A stretch of 64,000 nucleotides of DNA from Microbacterium sp. ACRRU (GTDB lineage Bacteria > Actinomycetota > Actinomycetes > Actinomycetales > Microbacteriaceae). Shown here piece after piece: positions 42,380 to 49,534 of this stretch. How positions within the stretch are numbered: the first letter of the stretch is position 1; the number at the start of each line of letters is the position of its first letter. Location: positions 1 to 64,000 of the forward strand of contig NZ_JAKRNI010000011.1 of NCBI RefSeq assembly GCF_022346945.1. Direction: 5' to 3'. Position numbers and translations under genes: made by a program. The notes beneath the pieces were generated by a model. That model made no database searches and was not told where the DNA came from. It worked only from the letters and a program-made list of their open reading frames with translations.

Positions 42380-43398
42380 CGCGCCACCTCCTCGGCACGG
42401 GTGACGGCGCGCAGCTGCGCGATCACGGCATCCACGGGGTCATCCGATCCGGTCAGTTCGATCGTGAGAGAGCCGAACGAGCGCTGCTGCAGCGAGCTGA
42501 TGCCCCCGTACAGCAGCTCGAAGGTCACGCCGGTGTTCGCCGCGCGAGACAGGATGCCGCCGATCCCGGCGCCGTCGATGACGTCGGCGATCACGATCCG
42601 TCCGGGGTGCGCGGCGCGCAGGCGCGCGAGGTCGTCGGGGCTCGGACGGTCGTGCAGCGCGGTGGACACGAACGACCGGCCCGTGTCGGAGGAGGGCTCG
42701 GCGAACACGTCGAACGCCGTTCCGCTCTCGACGATCCGGCCGGCGCTGAGGACCGCGACCCGATCCGCGATCGCCCGCACGACGTCCATCTCGTGCGTGA
42801 TGACCACGACGGTGACCCCCAGCTCCCTGTTGACGCGACGCAGGAGGTCGAGGACGTCCGCGGTGGTCGCCGGGTCCAGCGCGCTCGTGGACTCGTCGGC
42901 GAGGAGGATCGGGGGAGAGGTCGCCAGGGCACGGGCGATCCCGACCCGCTGCTTCTGACCGCCCGACAGCTGGTCGGGGTACGCGTGCGCACGATCGAGC
43001 AGCCCGACGAAGTCCAGCAGCTCGGCGGCGCGCTTCTCGCGGTCGGCCTTGGACCATCTCGCGACCTTCAGCGGATACATGACGTTGCCGGCGACGGTGC
43101 GCGAGGCGAAGAGGTTGAACTGCTGGAAGATCATCCCCGTCCGTCGCCGGATCGGGCGCACCTGCCGCTCCGGCAGGGTCGAGATGTCGACCCCGTCGAC
43201 GACGACCGTGCCCGAGGTCACACGTTCCAGGCCGTTGATCAAGCGCACGAGCGTGCTCTTGCCCGCGCCCGACTGACCGATCACGGCGAAGATCTCGCCC
43301 GCGTCGATGTCGAGATCGACACCGTCGAGCGCCGTGACGGTGCTTCCGTCGACGTCGTAGGTCTTGGTCACGCCCGAGAGGCGGATGAGCGGCGGCAT
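42376..43398 (-). CDS. metN: Methionine ABC transporter ATP-binding protein MetN
   Basis: 340 aa. Walker A GQSGAGKST at about 39-47, QFNLFASRTVAGNVMYPL, signature QLSGGQKQRVGIARALA, Walker B ILLADESTSALDP. The C-terminal ~90 residues form the NIL ligand-sensing domain (FGSLTIELTGSDDPVDAVIA) that shuts down transport at high cytoplasmic methionine, as known for MetN. The frame is open upstream; ATG 43398 gives MPPLIRLSGVTKTY, the expected start. Confidence 0.93.
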   Translation of the reverse strand: MPPLIRLSGVTKTYDVDGSTVTALDGVDLDIDAGEIFAVIGQSGAGKSTLVRLINGLERVTSGTVVVDGVDISTLPERQVRPIRRRTGMIFQQFNLFASRTVAGNVMYPLKVARWSKADREKRAAELLDFVGLLDRAHAYPDQLSGGQKQRVGIARALATSPPILLADESTSALDPATTADVLDLLRRVNRELGVTVVVITHEMDVVRAIADRVAVLSAGRIVESGTAFDVFAEPSSDTGRSFVSTALHDRPSPDDLARLRAAHPGRIVIADVIDGAGIGGILSRAANTGVTFELLYGGISSLQQRSFGSLTIELTGSDDPVDAVIAQLRAVTRAEEVAR

Positions 43399-43405
43399 GG
43401 CGGCC

Positions 43406-44353
43406 TCAGGCCCCCGCATCCTTCTCGTCCTCGATCTCGGCGAGCCACTCGCGCACCTGCGCGGGCTGCTCCTCGACGATGCGGGCGGTGCCGCTGGACT
43501 CCGCCACGACGATCTCGGTGACACGCGGGTCGTGGTAGGCCTCCCACACCTTCTGGAAGACGGGGTCGTCCTCCTCGCCGGCGCGCGACGCGATGATGTT
43601 GATGTACGGCCAGCTGTTCGCATCCGACGGGTCGACCGAGTAAATGGCCTTGTCGATGATGCCGGCGTCGGTGGCGAAGGTGTTGTTCACGATCGCGGCC
43701 GCGATCGAGGGGTCCTGGAGTGCGGGGGCGGTGAGCGACGCATCGACCGGTTCCACCTGCACGCGGCTGGTCACGACGTCGGCCGGGGTCGGGGTGGTGG
43801 CGTCGTTCAGTTCCAGCAGGCCGGCCGACTCGAGCACCTTCAGCGCACGCGCCTGGTTGGTGGCATCCTGCGGGATGGCGACGCGACCGCCCTCGGGGAT
43901 GTCGGCGACGTCGGAGTACTGCTCGGAGTAGATCGGCAGGGGCACGATGATCGTCGGGCCCACCACGGCGAGACCGTCGCCGGTGGCGTTGTTGTGGTCG
44001 GAGAGGTAATCGACGTGCTGGAAGGCATTGAGGTCGATCGAGCCGTCGGCGAGGGCCGGGTTGGGGGTCTCGTACGAGTCGAACGGGACCACCTCGAGAT
44101 CGATCCCCTCCTCCGAGAGGATCTCCTCCAGCACCGGCCAATGTCCCTGCGCGGCGTCGGTCGTCCCCAGACGCACGGTGGTGCGCTCGCCGCCGGCGGT
44201 GTCATCGGACGACGTGAACAGCCGCGGGATCACGAGCGCACCGGCGACGATGACGGCGACCGCGGCGACCGCGATCAGGGCGTACAGTCCGCCGCGGCGG
44301 CGGGGCTTTTCGGGAAGGACGGGCCCGGTAGGGCCGTTCGTGCGATCACTCAT
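43406..44353 (-). CDS. metQ: Methionine-binding protein MetQ, membrane-anchored
   Basis: 315 aa NlpA-family receptor. The binding domain starts at about residue 58 (TVRLGTTDAAQGHWPVLEEI) and includes DLNAFQHVDYLSDHN and TNQARALKVLESAGLL. Instead of a lipobox, it has a cytoplasmic basic segment (PEKPRRRGG) and an uncleaved helix at about 23-45 with no cysteine, so it appears to be anchored by a transmembrane helix. AAGGAG precedes the ATG at 44353. The open frame upstream is not coding. Confidence 0.87.
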   Translation of the reverse strand: MSDRTNGPTGPVLPEKPRRRGGLYALIAVAAVAVIVAGALVIPRLFTSSDDTAGGERTTVRLGTTDAAQGHWPVLEEILSEEGIDLEVVPFDSYETPNPALADGSIDLNAFQHVDYLSDHNNATGDGLAVVGPTIIVPLPIYSEQYSDVADIPEGGRVAIPQDATNQARALKVLESAGLLELNDATTPTPADVVTSRVQVEPVDASLTAPALQDPSIAAAIVNNTFATDAGIIDKAIYSVDPSDANSWPYINIIASRAGEEDDPVFQKVWEAYHDPRVTEIVVAESSGTARIVEEQPAQVREWLAEIEDEKDAGA

Positions 44354-44398
44354 GGTGCTCTCCTTGGTGCAACACCCGGTTCGGGGCGTCCGAGCACC
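44354..44398 (-). promoter_or_regulatory. Hairpin sequestering the metQ start region
   Basis: On the minus strand GGTGCTC (44398-44392) pairs with GAGCACC (44360-44354), the bases between the AAGGAG ribosome binding site and the ATG. A second small stem (CCCG/CGGG) lies in the loop. This fold would mask part of the ribosome binding site and the start codon, as in a translational switch. Confidence 0.45.
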
Positions 44399-44496
44399 GT
44401 AGGCAGTGCCACACGGCATCCTCAATTCGCGTGACGAAGCGTGACCATCGAGGACCGGATCACCGGTATTCCTCGCCGCGCGCGCCCTCCCTCGGG

Positions 44497-44502
44497 TATG
44501 CT
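44497..44502 (+). promoter_or_regulatory. -10 box of the cbs leader peptide transcript
   Basis: TATGCT is followed by six nt (GACCGC) and then the GTG of the leader peptide, so the transcript should begin on that codon. Confidence 0.6.
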
Positions 44503-44508
44503 GACCGC

Positions 44509-44535
44509 GTGCTGACCTGTCGCTGTTGTCGCTGA
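44509..44535 (+). CDS. Cys-codon leader peptide (MLTCRCCR)
   Basis: Eight codons: GTG CTG ACC TGT CGC TGT TGT CGC, then TGA. Three of the eight are Cys, all TGT, in a genome piece where Cys is rare and TGC preferred. It begins at the predicted transcription start (leaderless) and lies 71 nt before the cbs start. This matches the known class of leaderless polycysteine short ORFs that act as cysteine-responsive attenuators in mycobacteria. Ribosome stalling when Cys-tRNA is low would alter downstream RNA folding. Confidence 0.75.
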   Translation: MLTCRCCR

Positions 44536-44571
44536 ACGCCCCCGCGTTCTTCTTCGACGACCCCGTCAGCC

Positions 44572-44585
44572 GCGCCCTCCGGCGC
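44572..44585 (+). promoter_or_regulatory. Small hairpin between leader peptide and cbs
   Basis: GCGCC (44572-44576) and GGCGC (44581-44585) with a CTCC loop, 11 nt before the AGGA ribosome binding site of cbs. A competing pair, GCTGA (44531-44535, leader stop region) with TCAGC (44566-44570), could link leader translation to this fold. Confidence 0.35.
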
Positions 44586-44606
44586 ATCGACCCTCAGGAT
44601 TCCACC

Positions 44607-45614
44607 GTGCGTTACGCCCAGAGCGTCGCCGACCTCGTCGGCAACACCCCCCTCGTCCGCCTGAACCGTGTGACCGATGGCATCGCCGCGACGGTCCTCG
44701 CCAAGATCGAGTACTTCAACCCCGGCGGTTCCGCGAAGGACCGCATCGCCGCGAACATCGTGGATGCCGCCGAGCGGGACGGACTGCTCCGCCCCGGTGG
44801 CACCATCGTCGAGCCCACGAGCGGCAACACCGGAGTCGGTCTCGCTCTCATCGCGCAGCAGCGCGGCTACCGGTGCGTCTTCGTGGTGCCCGACAAGGTC
44901 GCCGAAGACAAGCGCGCGGTCTTGCGCGCCTACGGCGCCGAGGTCGTGGTGACCCCCACGAACGTCGAACCCGACGACCCGAACTCGTACTACAGCGTGT
45001 CCGACCGGCTCGTGCGCGAGATCCCCGGCGCCTTCAAGCCCAACCAGTACGCCAACCCGAACGGCCCGCGCAGCCACTACGAGACCACCGGGCCGGAGAT
45101 CTGGCGCGACACCGACGGTGCCCTGACCCACTTCGTCACCGGCGTCGGCACCGGCGGCACCATCAGCGGCACCGGACGCTACCTCCGCGAGGTCGCCGGT
45201 TCGGCCGTGCGCATCATCGGCGTCGACCCGGTCGGCTCGATCTACTCGGGCGACGACATCCACGGGTACGACGTCGAGGGCGTGGGAGAGGACTTCTGGC
45301 CGCCCGCGTTCGACCCCACCGTGGTCGACGCGTACGAACGGGTCTCGGATGCCGAGTCGTTCGCGATGACGCGGCGCCTGGCCCGCGAGGAGGGGCTGCT
45401 CGTCGGCGGCTCCAGCGGCATGGCGGTCGTCGGCGCCCTGCGCGTGGCGCGCGACCTTCCCGCCGACGCTGTCGTGGTCGTCCTCCTCCCCGACCACGGC
45501 CGCGGTTATCTCAGCAAGATCTTCGACGACCAGTGGATGGCCGACCGCGGCTACGAGGTCGAGCCCGTGGCATCCGTCCTTCCCGTTTCGAACCCCCAGG
45601 AGCACTCCGCATGA
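44607..45614 (+). CDS. cbs: Cystathionine beta-synthase, short form
   Basis: 335 aa PLP enzyme joining serine and homocysteine. The PLP lysine is in GGSAKDRIA (about 45), the phosphate loop in TSGNTGVGLAL (about 71), and the late motif GGSSGMAV is present. LPDHGRGYLSKIFDDQWM is characteristic of actinobacterial Cbs rather than CysK. The usual C-terminal pair of CBS regulatory domains is missing; the protein ends shortly after this motif. GTG 44607 with AGGA 7 nt upstream is preferred over a TTG at 44526 that overlaps the leader peptide. Overlaps metB by 4 bp, forming a reverse transsulfuration pair. Confidence 0.85.
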   Translation: MRYAQSVADLVGNTPLVRLNRVTDGIAATVLAKIEYFNPGGSAKDRIAANIVDAAERDGLLRPGGTIVEPTSGNTGVGLALIAQQRGYRCVFVVPDKVAEDKRAVLRAYGAEVVVTPTNVEPDDPNSYYSVSDRLVREIPGAFKPNQYANPNGPRSHYETTGPEIWRDTDGALTHFVTGVGTGGTISGTGRYLREVAGSAVRIIGVDPVGSIYSGDDIHGYDVEGVGEDFWPPAFDPTVVDAYERVSDAESFAMTRRLAREEGLLVGGSSGMAVVGALRVARDLPADAVVVVLLPDHGRGYLSKIFDDQWMADRGYEVEPVASVLPVSNPQEHSA

Positions 45615-46771
45615 GCACCCACGACGCCGCCCGCGGCTTCGACAGCCTCGCCGTCCACGCGGGGCAGGCGTTCGACCCCACGACCGGTGCGGTGATCCCG
45701 CCCGTGCACCTGTCGACCACGTACGCGCAGGACGGCATCGGCGGGCTCCGCGGCGGCTACGAGTACGGCCGCAGCGGCAACCCCACGCGCACCGCCCTCG
45801 AGACCCAGATCGCCGCGCTGGAGGGCGGCGTCCGTGCCCTCTCGTTCGCGTCGGGCCTGGCCGCCGAGGACGCGCTCCTGCGCGCCGCGCTCGTCCCGGG
45901 CGACGAGGTCCTGCTCGGCAACGACGTCTACGGCGGCACGTACCGTCTGCTCGCGCGCGTGCTGAGCCCGTGGGGCGTGAAGCTGCGCGTGGTCGACATG
46001 AGCGACCTGGATGCCGTGGCATCCGCGATCCAGGAACGCGCGCCGCGCATGGTCTGGGTCGAAACGCCCAGCAACCCCATGCTGCGGATCACCGACATCG
46101 CCGGCCTCGCACGCCTCGGTCACGACGCGGGCGCGATCGTCGTCGTGGACAACACCTTCGCGTCGCCGGCGCTGCAGCGTCCGCTGACCCTCGGCGCCGA
46201 CGTGGTCGTGCACTCGGCCACGAAGTACCTCGGGGGCCACTCCGACGTCGTCGGTGGCGCGCTCGCTTTCGCCGACGCGGAGCTGGCCGAGAAGACCCAG
46301 TTCCTGCAGTTCGCCGCCGGCGCGGTGTCGGGTCCCTTCGACGCCTACCTCACCACGCGCGGCATCAAGACCCTCGGCATCCGGATGCAGCGCCACAGCT
46401 TCAACGCGCAGGCCGTCGCCGAGCACCTCGTCACGCACCCGCGCGTCGCGAAGGTCTACTACCCGGGCCTGCCCGCGCACCCCGGTCACGCACTCGCCGC
46501 GGCGCAGATGAGCGGGTTCGGCGGCATCGTGTCGCTCGAGCTCGCCGACGGCGCGACCGCGCGACGCTTCGCCGAGTCGACGCGTCTGTTCACGCTGGCG
46601 GAGTCCCTGGGCGGTGTGGAGTCGCTCGTGAACTACCCGGATGCCATGACCCACGCCTCGGTGCGCGGCACCGAGCTGGCCGTCCCCGACACGATCGTGC
46701 GCCTCTCGGTGGGGATCGAGTCGGCCGACGACCTCGTCGCCGACGTCGACCAGGCCCTCGCCGGCCTCTGA
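45611..46771 (+). CDS. metB: Cystathionine gamma-synthase/gamma-lyase
   Basis: 386 aa PLP enzyme of the Cys/Met metabolism family. The PLP lysine is in HSATKYLGGHSDVVGG (about 204). YEYGRSGNPTRTALE and ETPSNPMLRITDI are typical of the family. Located directly after cbs, like cbs-metB in mycobacteria, where MetB acts mainly as a gamma-lyase to make cysteine. Gamma-synthase and gamma-lyase activities cannot be separated by sequence alone. Confidence 0.9.
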   Translation: MSTHDAARGFDSLAVHAGQAFDPTTGAVIPPVHLSTTYAQDGIGGLRGGYEYGRSGNPTRTALETQIAALEGGVRALSFASGLAAEDALLRAALVPGDEVLLGNDVYGGTYRLLARVLSPWGVKLRVVDMSDLDAVASAIQERAPRMVWVETPSNPMLRITDIAGLARLGHDAGAIVVVDNTFASPALQRPLTLGADVVVHSATKYLGGHSDVVGGALAFADAELAEKTQFLQFAAGAVSGPFDAYLTTRGIKTLGIRMQRHSFNAQAVAEHLVTHPRVAKVYYPGLPAHPGHALAAAQMSGFGGIVSLELADGATARRFAESTRLFTLAESLGGVESLVNYPDAMTHASVRGTELAVPDTIVRLSVGIESADDLVADVDQALAGL

Positions 46772-46788
46772 CGCCCGGCGTCCCATTC

Positions 46789-46852
46789 GCGTGAGGCGCC
46801 AACTTTTGTCGCCCGCGACGATGTCGGGGCGACAAAAGTTGGCACCTCACGC
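46789..46852. repeat. Palindromic repeat, copy 1
   Basis: Left arm 46789-46814 and right arm 46827-46852 are complementary at 25 of 26 positions (core GCCAACTTTTGTCGCCC). The 12 nt between them is itself near-palindromic (CGAC-GAT-GTCG), so almost the whole 64 bp can form one hairpin. It lies between convergent metB and the F420/NADP reductase gene. Two related copies lie at 50.7 and 51.7 kb. Confidence 0.85.
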
Positions 46853-46867
46853 GGGGGAGCGGCCGGG

Positions 46868-47503
46868 TCAGCGCTCGGCGCGAGCGAGGTTCTGCTCGAG
46901 CTCCTCGCGGGTCTGGCGGATGCCGTAGCCCGGGGTGTCGCGTTCGATGCGCCAGCTGTCGGCGAGGGGGCCGATGGCGACCGTGTCGAAGCCGAACTCG
47001 TCGTAGACCCGGGTGGCGACATCGATGCCCTCGGGGGAGTCGCTCGCCGTGGCCAGGGCCCGGCGCCCGGGCGTGCCGGTGGGAGAACCGGTGGTGAGGA
47101 TCTCGGCGGCGACGATGTGGTTGAACGCCTTCACCACCGTGCTCTCGGGCAGATGCTCCTGCAGCATCTGCGCGGTGGTGGTGCGCTTGTCGTCGAGTGC
47201 CGCGATCCGCCCGTCGCGCTCCCAGTAGTAGTTGTTCGTGTCCAGCACCGTCTTCCCGCGCAGCGGTGCGACGGGAATCTCGCGGTACGCCTTCAGTGGG
47301 ACGGTCACCACGACGAGTTCCCCGGCCTCGGCGGCGTCGTGGGCCGTGGCGGCGTGCGCCTTGTCGCCCAGCTCTGCGACGAAGTCGGCGAGCGTCTCCG
47401 GTCCCCGGGAGTTGGCGATCACCACGTCGTATCCGTTGTTCACGAAGCCCCGCGCGAGGGCCTGCCCGATGTGTCCTGCTCCGATGATTCCTACGGTGGT
47501 CAT
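46868..47503 (-). CDS. NADPH-dependent F420 reductase family protein
   Basis: 211 aa (COG2085 type). The N-terminal dinucleotide motif TTVGIIGAGHIGQALARGFV begins at residue 2, followed by NSRGPETLADFVAELG. It either reduces F420 with NADPH or is a related short NAD(P)-binding reductase. ATG 47503 is chosen because it starts the Rossmann motif; an upstream in-frame ATG at 47536 adds a basic extension with no support. The upstream region holds a GTTA triple repeat. Confidence 0.8.
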   Translation of the reverse strand: MTTVGIIGAGHIGQALARGFVNNGYDVVIANSRGPETLADFVAELGDKAHAATAHDAAEAGELVVVTVPLKAYREIPVAPLRGKTVLDTNNYYWERDGRIAALDDKRTTTAQMLQEHLPESTVVKAFNHIVAAEILTTGSPTGTPGRRALATASDSPEGIDVATRVYDEFGFDTVAIGPLADSWRIERDTPGYGIRQTREELEQNLARAER

Positions 47504-47560
47504 ACTCGTACCGAACCGTCGGGCCGCCGAGCGCATTCCCCCGCGAGATAGACGAACCGA

Positions 47561-47573
47561 GTTAGTTAGTTAG
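47561..47573. repeat. GTTA tandem repeat
   Basis: Three and a quarter copies of GTTA, 58 bp upstream of the reductase start. On the minus strand it reads CTAACTAACTAAC and could be a regulator site. Confidence 0.4.
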
Positions 47574-47635
47574 CAGCCTGAGATATCAGTGTCAAGAGGG
47601 AGATCCTTCCGGTTCCGCGGGGTAGCTTCTTTCCT

Positions 47636-47705
47636 GTCGCACCCTCGCGATCGTGGTCGCAGACCGGTGTTCGGGTCACCGTTCCGCTTGACCTGTGAGG
47701 GCGAC
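47636..47705 (+). ncRNA. Candidate structured leader RNA before TauE permease
   Basis: Bases 47636-47646 (GTCG, bulged CA, CCCTC) pair with 47697-47705 (GAGGG, CGAC). Inside are two hairpins, GCGA/TCGC (47647-47660) and CGGTG/CACCG (47665-47681), so the whole is a three-way junction. An intrinsic terminator begins at the next base. I recognise no known riboswitch consensus in it. It could be a small RNA or an unknown attenuator. Confidence 0.4.
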
Positions 47706-47750
47706 GGCCCCCGGTGGACGCGGCTTCGGACCACCGGGGGCCGCTTTCTT
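47706..47750 (+). terminator. Intrinsic terminator within the TauE leader
   Basis: GGCCCCCGGTGG (47706-47717) pairs with CCACCGGGGGCC (47731-47742) across a 13 nt loop, followed by GCTTTCTTT. It lies about 100 nt before the TauE start, so it would end a leader transcript or an independent small RNA. Confidence 0.75.
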
Positions 47751-47852
47751 TCCCGCCCCGGGTCGCGTCCGGAGAGCCGTTGCGAAGGTGGAAGACTGGT
47801 GCGTCGGCGGGCGTCGGCCCGTCGCGACCCCATCGCGCGAGGATTCCGCACA

Positions 47853-48650
47853 GTGATCGAACAGACCCGCCCTCCCCGCTCCGCCCGCTACTACACCGTC
47901 TGCATCGGGGTCGGCCTGCTCGCGGGTCTGCTCTCCGGCCTCTTCGGCGTGGGGGGTGGCACGGTGATCGTGCCCCTCCTCGTGCTGCTGCTCGCCTTCG
48001 ACCAGCGTTTCGCCGCCGGCACCTCGCTCGCCGCCATCGTCCCCACCGCCTCCGTCGGTGTGATCACCTACGCGATCGACGGGCACGTCGCGTGGATCCC
48101 CGCGCTCATCCTCGCCGCGGGTGCGGTCGGTGGGGCGCAGATCGGCACGTGGCTTCTCCCGCGACTGTCGCAGACCGCGCTGCGCTGGGCCTTCGTCGCG
48201 TTCCTCGTCGCCGTGATCGTCAGCCTCTACTTCGTCATCCCCTCCCGCGACGCCGAGCTCGAGCTGACCCTCGTCACGGGACCGGGGCTCGCCCTGCTCG
48301 GCCTGATCACCGGCATCCTGGCGGGGTTGCTGGGCGTGGGCGGCGGCATCATCGTGGTGCCGGCGCTGCTGCTGTTCTTCGGCACGAGCGATCTCGTCGC
48401 GCGAGGCACGTCGCTGCTCATGATGATCCCCACCGCCATCTCGGGCACGGTCGGCAACCTGCGTCGGTCCAACGTCGACCTCTCCGCGGCGGCCTGCATC
48501 GGGATCGCCGCCTGCACGACCACCGCGCTCGGGGCTTTCCTGGCGAAGCTCATCGACCCGTTCGTCGGCAACGTGCTGTTCTCGCTGTTCCTCGTCTTCA
48601 TCGCCAGCCAGATGGCCGTGAAGGCCGTGCGCGGACGACGCCAGCGCTGA
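47853..48650 (+). CDS. TauE/SafE family sulfite exporter-type permease
   Basis: 265 aa with eight predicted membrane segments in two similar halves, each with the family motif: GLLSGLFGVGGGTVIVPLL and GILAGLLGVGGGIIVVPALL. Such permeases move sulfite, sulfoacetate or other anions. Start GTG 47853 after AGGA; the frame is open upstream through the leader RNA and terminator, which is not coding. Sulfur amino acid genes lie 1-6 kb away, though in separate units. Confidence 0.83.
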   Translation: MIEQTRPPRSARYYTVCIGVGLLAGLLSGLFGVGGGTVIVPLLVLLLAFDQRFAAGTSLAAIVPTASVGVITYAIDGHVAWIPALILAAGAVGGAQIGTWLLPRLSQTALRWAFVAFLVAVIVSLYFVIPSRDAELELTLVTGPGLALLGLITGILAGLLGVGGGIIVVPALLLFFGTSDLVARGTSLLMMIPTAISGTVGNLRRSNVDLSAAACIGIAACTTTALGAFLAKLIDPFVGNVLFSLFLVFIASQMAVKAVRGRRQR

Positions 48651-48671
48651 GGATGCCGGGGCGGCGGTCGA

Positions 48672-48677
48672 TAGACT
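48672..48677 (+). promoter_or_regulatory. -10 box of the hydratase-murB operon (leaderless)
   Basis: TAGACT, six nt (GAACCG), then GTG 48684. Confidence 0.55.
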
Positions 48678-48683
48678 GAACCG

Positions 48684-49133
48684 GTGCCCGTGAACCCCGA
48701 ACTGGTCGGTCGTGCCTTCCCGCCGACCGCGCCGTACCTCGTCGGCCGTGAGAAGGTGCGCGAGTTCGCCCGCGCCGTCTTCGCCGACGCCGCCCCGCAC
48801 TCCGACCCCGAGGCCGCGCGTGCGCTCGGCTACGCCGACGTCGTCGCGCCGCCGACGTTCGCCATGGTCGTGCAGGACCTCACGCTGCAGCAGCTGCTCG
48901 GCGACCCCGACTCGGGCATCGAGCTGTCCCGTCTCGTCCACGCCGAGCAGCGCTTCCGCTACACGCGCCCGATCGTCGCGGGCGACGAACTCACCGCGAC
49001 GCTGTCGGTCACCGGCATCCGTTCCCTCGGGGGCAACGCGATGATCACCAGCGAAGCCGAGATCGTGGATGCCTCCGGCGCCCACGTCGTGACGACGACC
49101 AGCGTCCTGCTGGCCGGGGAGGCCGGCGCATGA
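48684..49133 (+). CDS. FAS1-type/MaoC N-terminal dehydratase subunit (HadA-like)
   Basis: 149 aa hotdog protein. PVNPELVGRAFPPTAPYLVG and REKVREFARAVFAD match MaoC N-terminal domains and mycobacterial HadA. It overlaps a second hotdog gene by 4 bp, so the products likely form a heterodimeric (3R)-hydroxyacyl-ACP dehydratase, as known for HadAB. GTG start immediately after a leaderless promoter. Confidence 0.8.
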   Translation: MPVNPELVGRAFPPTAPYLVGREKVREFARAVFADAAPHSDPEAARALGYADVVAPPTFAMVVQDLTLQQLLGDPDSGIELSRLVHAEQRFRYTRPIVAGDELTATLSVTGIRSLGGNAMITSEAEIVDASGAHVVTTTSVLLAGEAGA

Positions 49134-49534
49134 GCGCGTTCACTGTGGGAGAGATCGTCGCCGAACGCTCCGTGCACCTGACGCGCGAGTCGCTCGTGCG
49201 CTACGCCGGCGCATCCGGCGACTTCAACCCCATCCACTACCGCGATGACGTCGCCGCCGCCGTGGGCCTGCCGGGTGTGCTCGCCCACGGGATGCTCACG
49301 ATGGGCATCGCCGTCGGCACCCTCGCAGACGCGATCGGCGACACGGGGCGCATCCTCGAGTACGGCGTCCGCTTCACCCGGCCCGTCGTCGTCGACCCCG
49401 ACTCCGGGGCCGACCTCCACGTCAGCGCCAAGGTCGGCGCCGTGGACGACGAGGCCGCCCGTATCGACCTCACCGTGACGCACGCGGGGACCACCGTCCT
49501 CGGCAAGGCGCAGGTGCGCGTGCGGCTGTCCTGA
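49130..49534 (+). CDS. MaoC-family dehydratase subunit (HadB-like)
   Basis: 134 aa. The hydratase 2 catalytic motif is YAGASGDFNPIHYRDDVAAA (about 24-43) with Asp and His, and GVLAHGMLTMGIAVG supports the fold. It would be the catalytic partner of the preceding protein. Start overlaps upstream stop by 4 bp, and its stop overlaps the murB ATG by 1 base. Confidence 0.85.
   Translation: MSAFTVGEIVAERSVHLTRESLVRYAGASGDFNPIHYRDDVAAAVGLPGVLAHGMLTMGIAVGTLADAIGDTGRILEYGVRFTRPVVVDPDSGADLHVSAKVGAVDDEAARIDLTVTHAGTTVLGKAQVRVRLS

Larger units (their letters stand above)
47504..47852. other. Gene-free stretch between the reductase and TauE genes
   Basis: 349 bp with no plausible gene. It contains a GTTAGTTAGTTAG tandem repeat near the reductase, a multi-stem RNA-like region (47636-47705), an intrinsic terminator (47706-47750) and the start region of the TauE permease. 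Confidence 0.6.

Noticed and set aside
44400..44460. Second short ORF on the minus strand (MVTLRHAN) before metQ as a leader peptide
   Set aside because: No -10 box at the needed distance and no Met or Cys codons beyond the start; probably chance.
44354..44500. SAM riboswitch before metQ
   Set aside because: I looked for SAM-I/SAM-IV cores (kink turn, GGCAACC) and found none; only a simple hairpin is supported.
44526..44606. TTG start at 44526 for cbs
   Set aside because: It overlaps the leader peptide, adds 27 residues absent from the family and has no ribosome binding site.
47589..47852. Upstream extension of the TauE gene through the leader
   Set aside because: The extension is Arg-rich, crosses a strong terminator and lacks membrane or family features.
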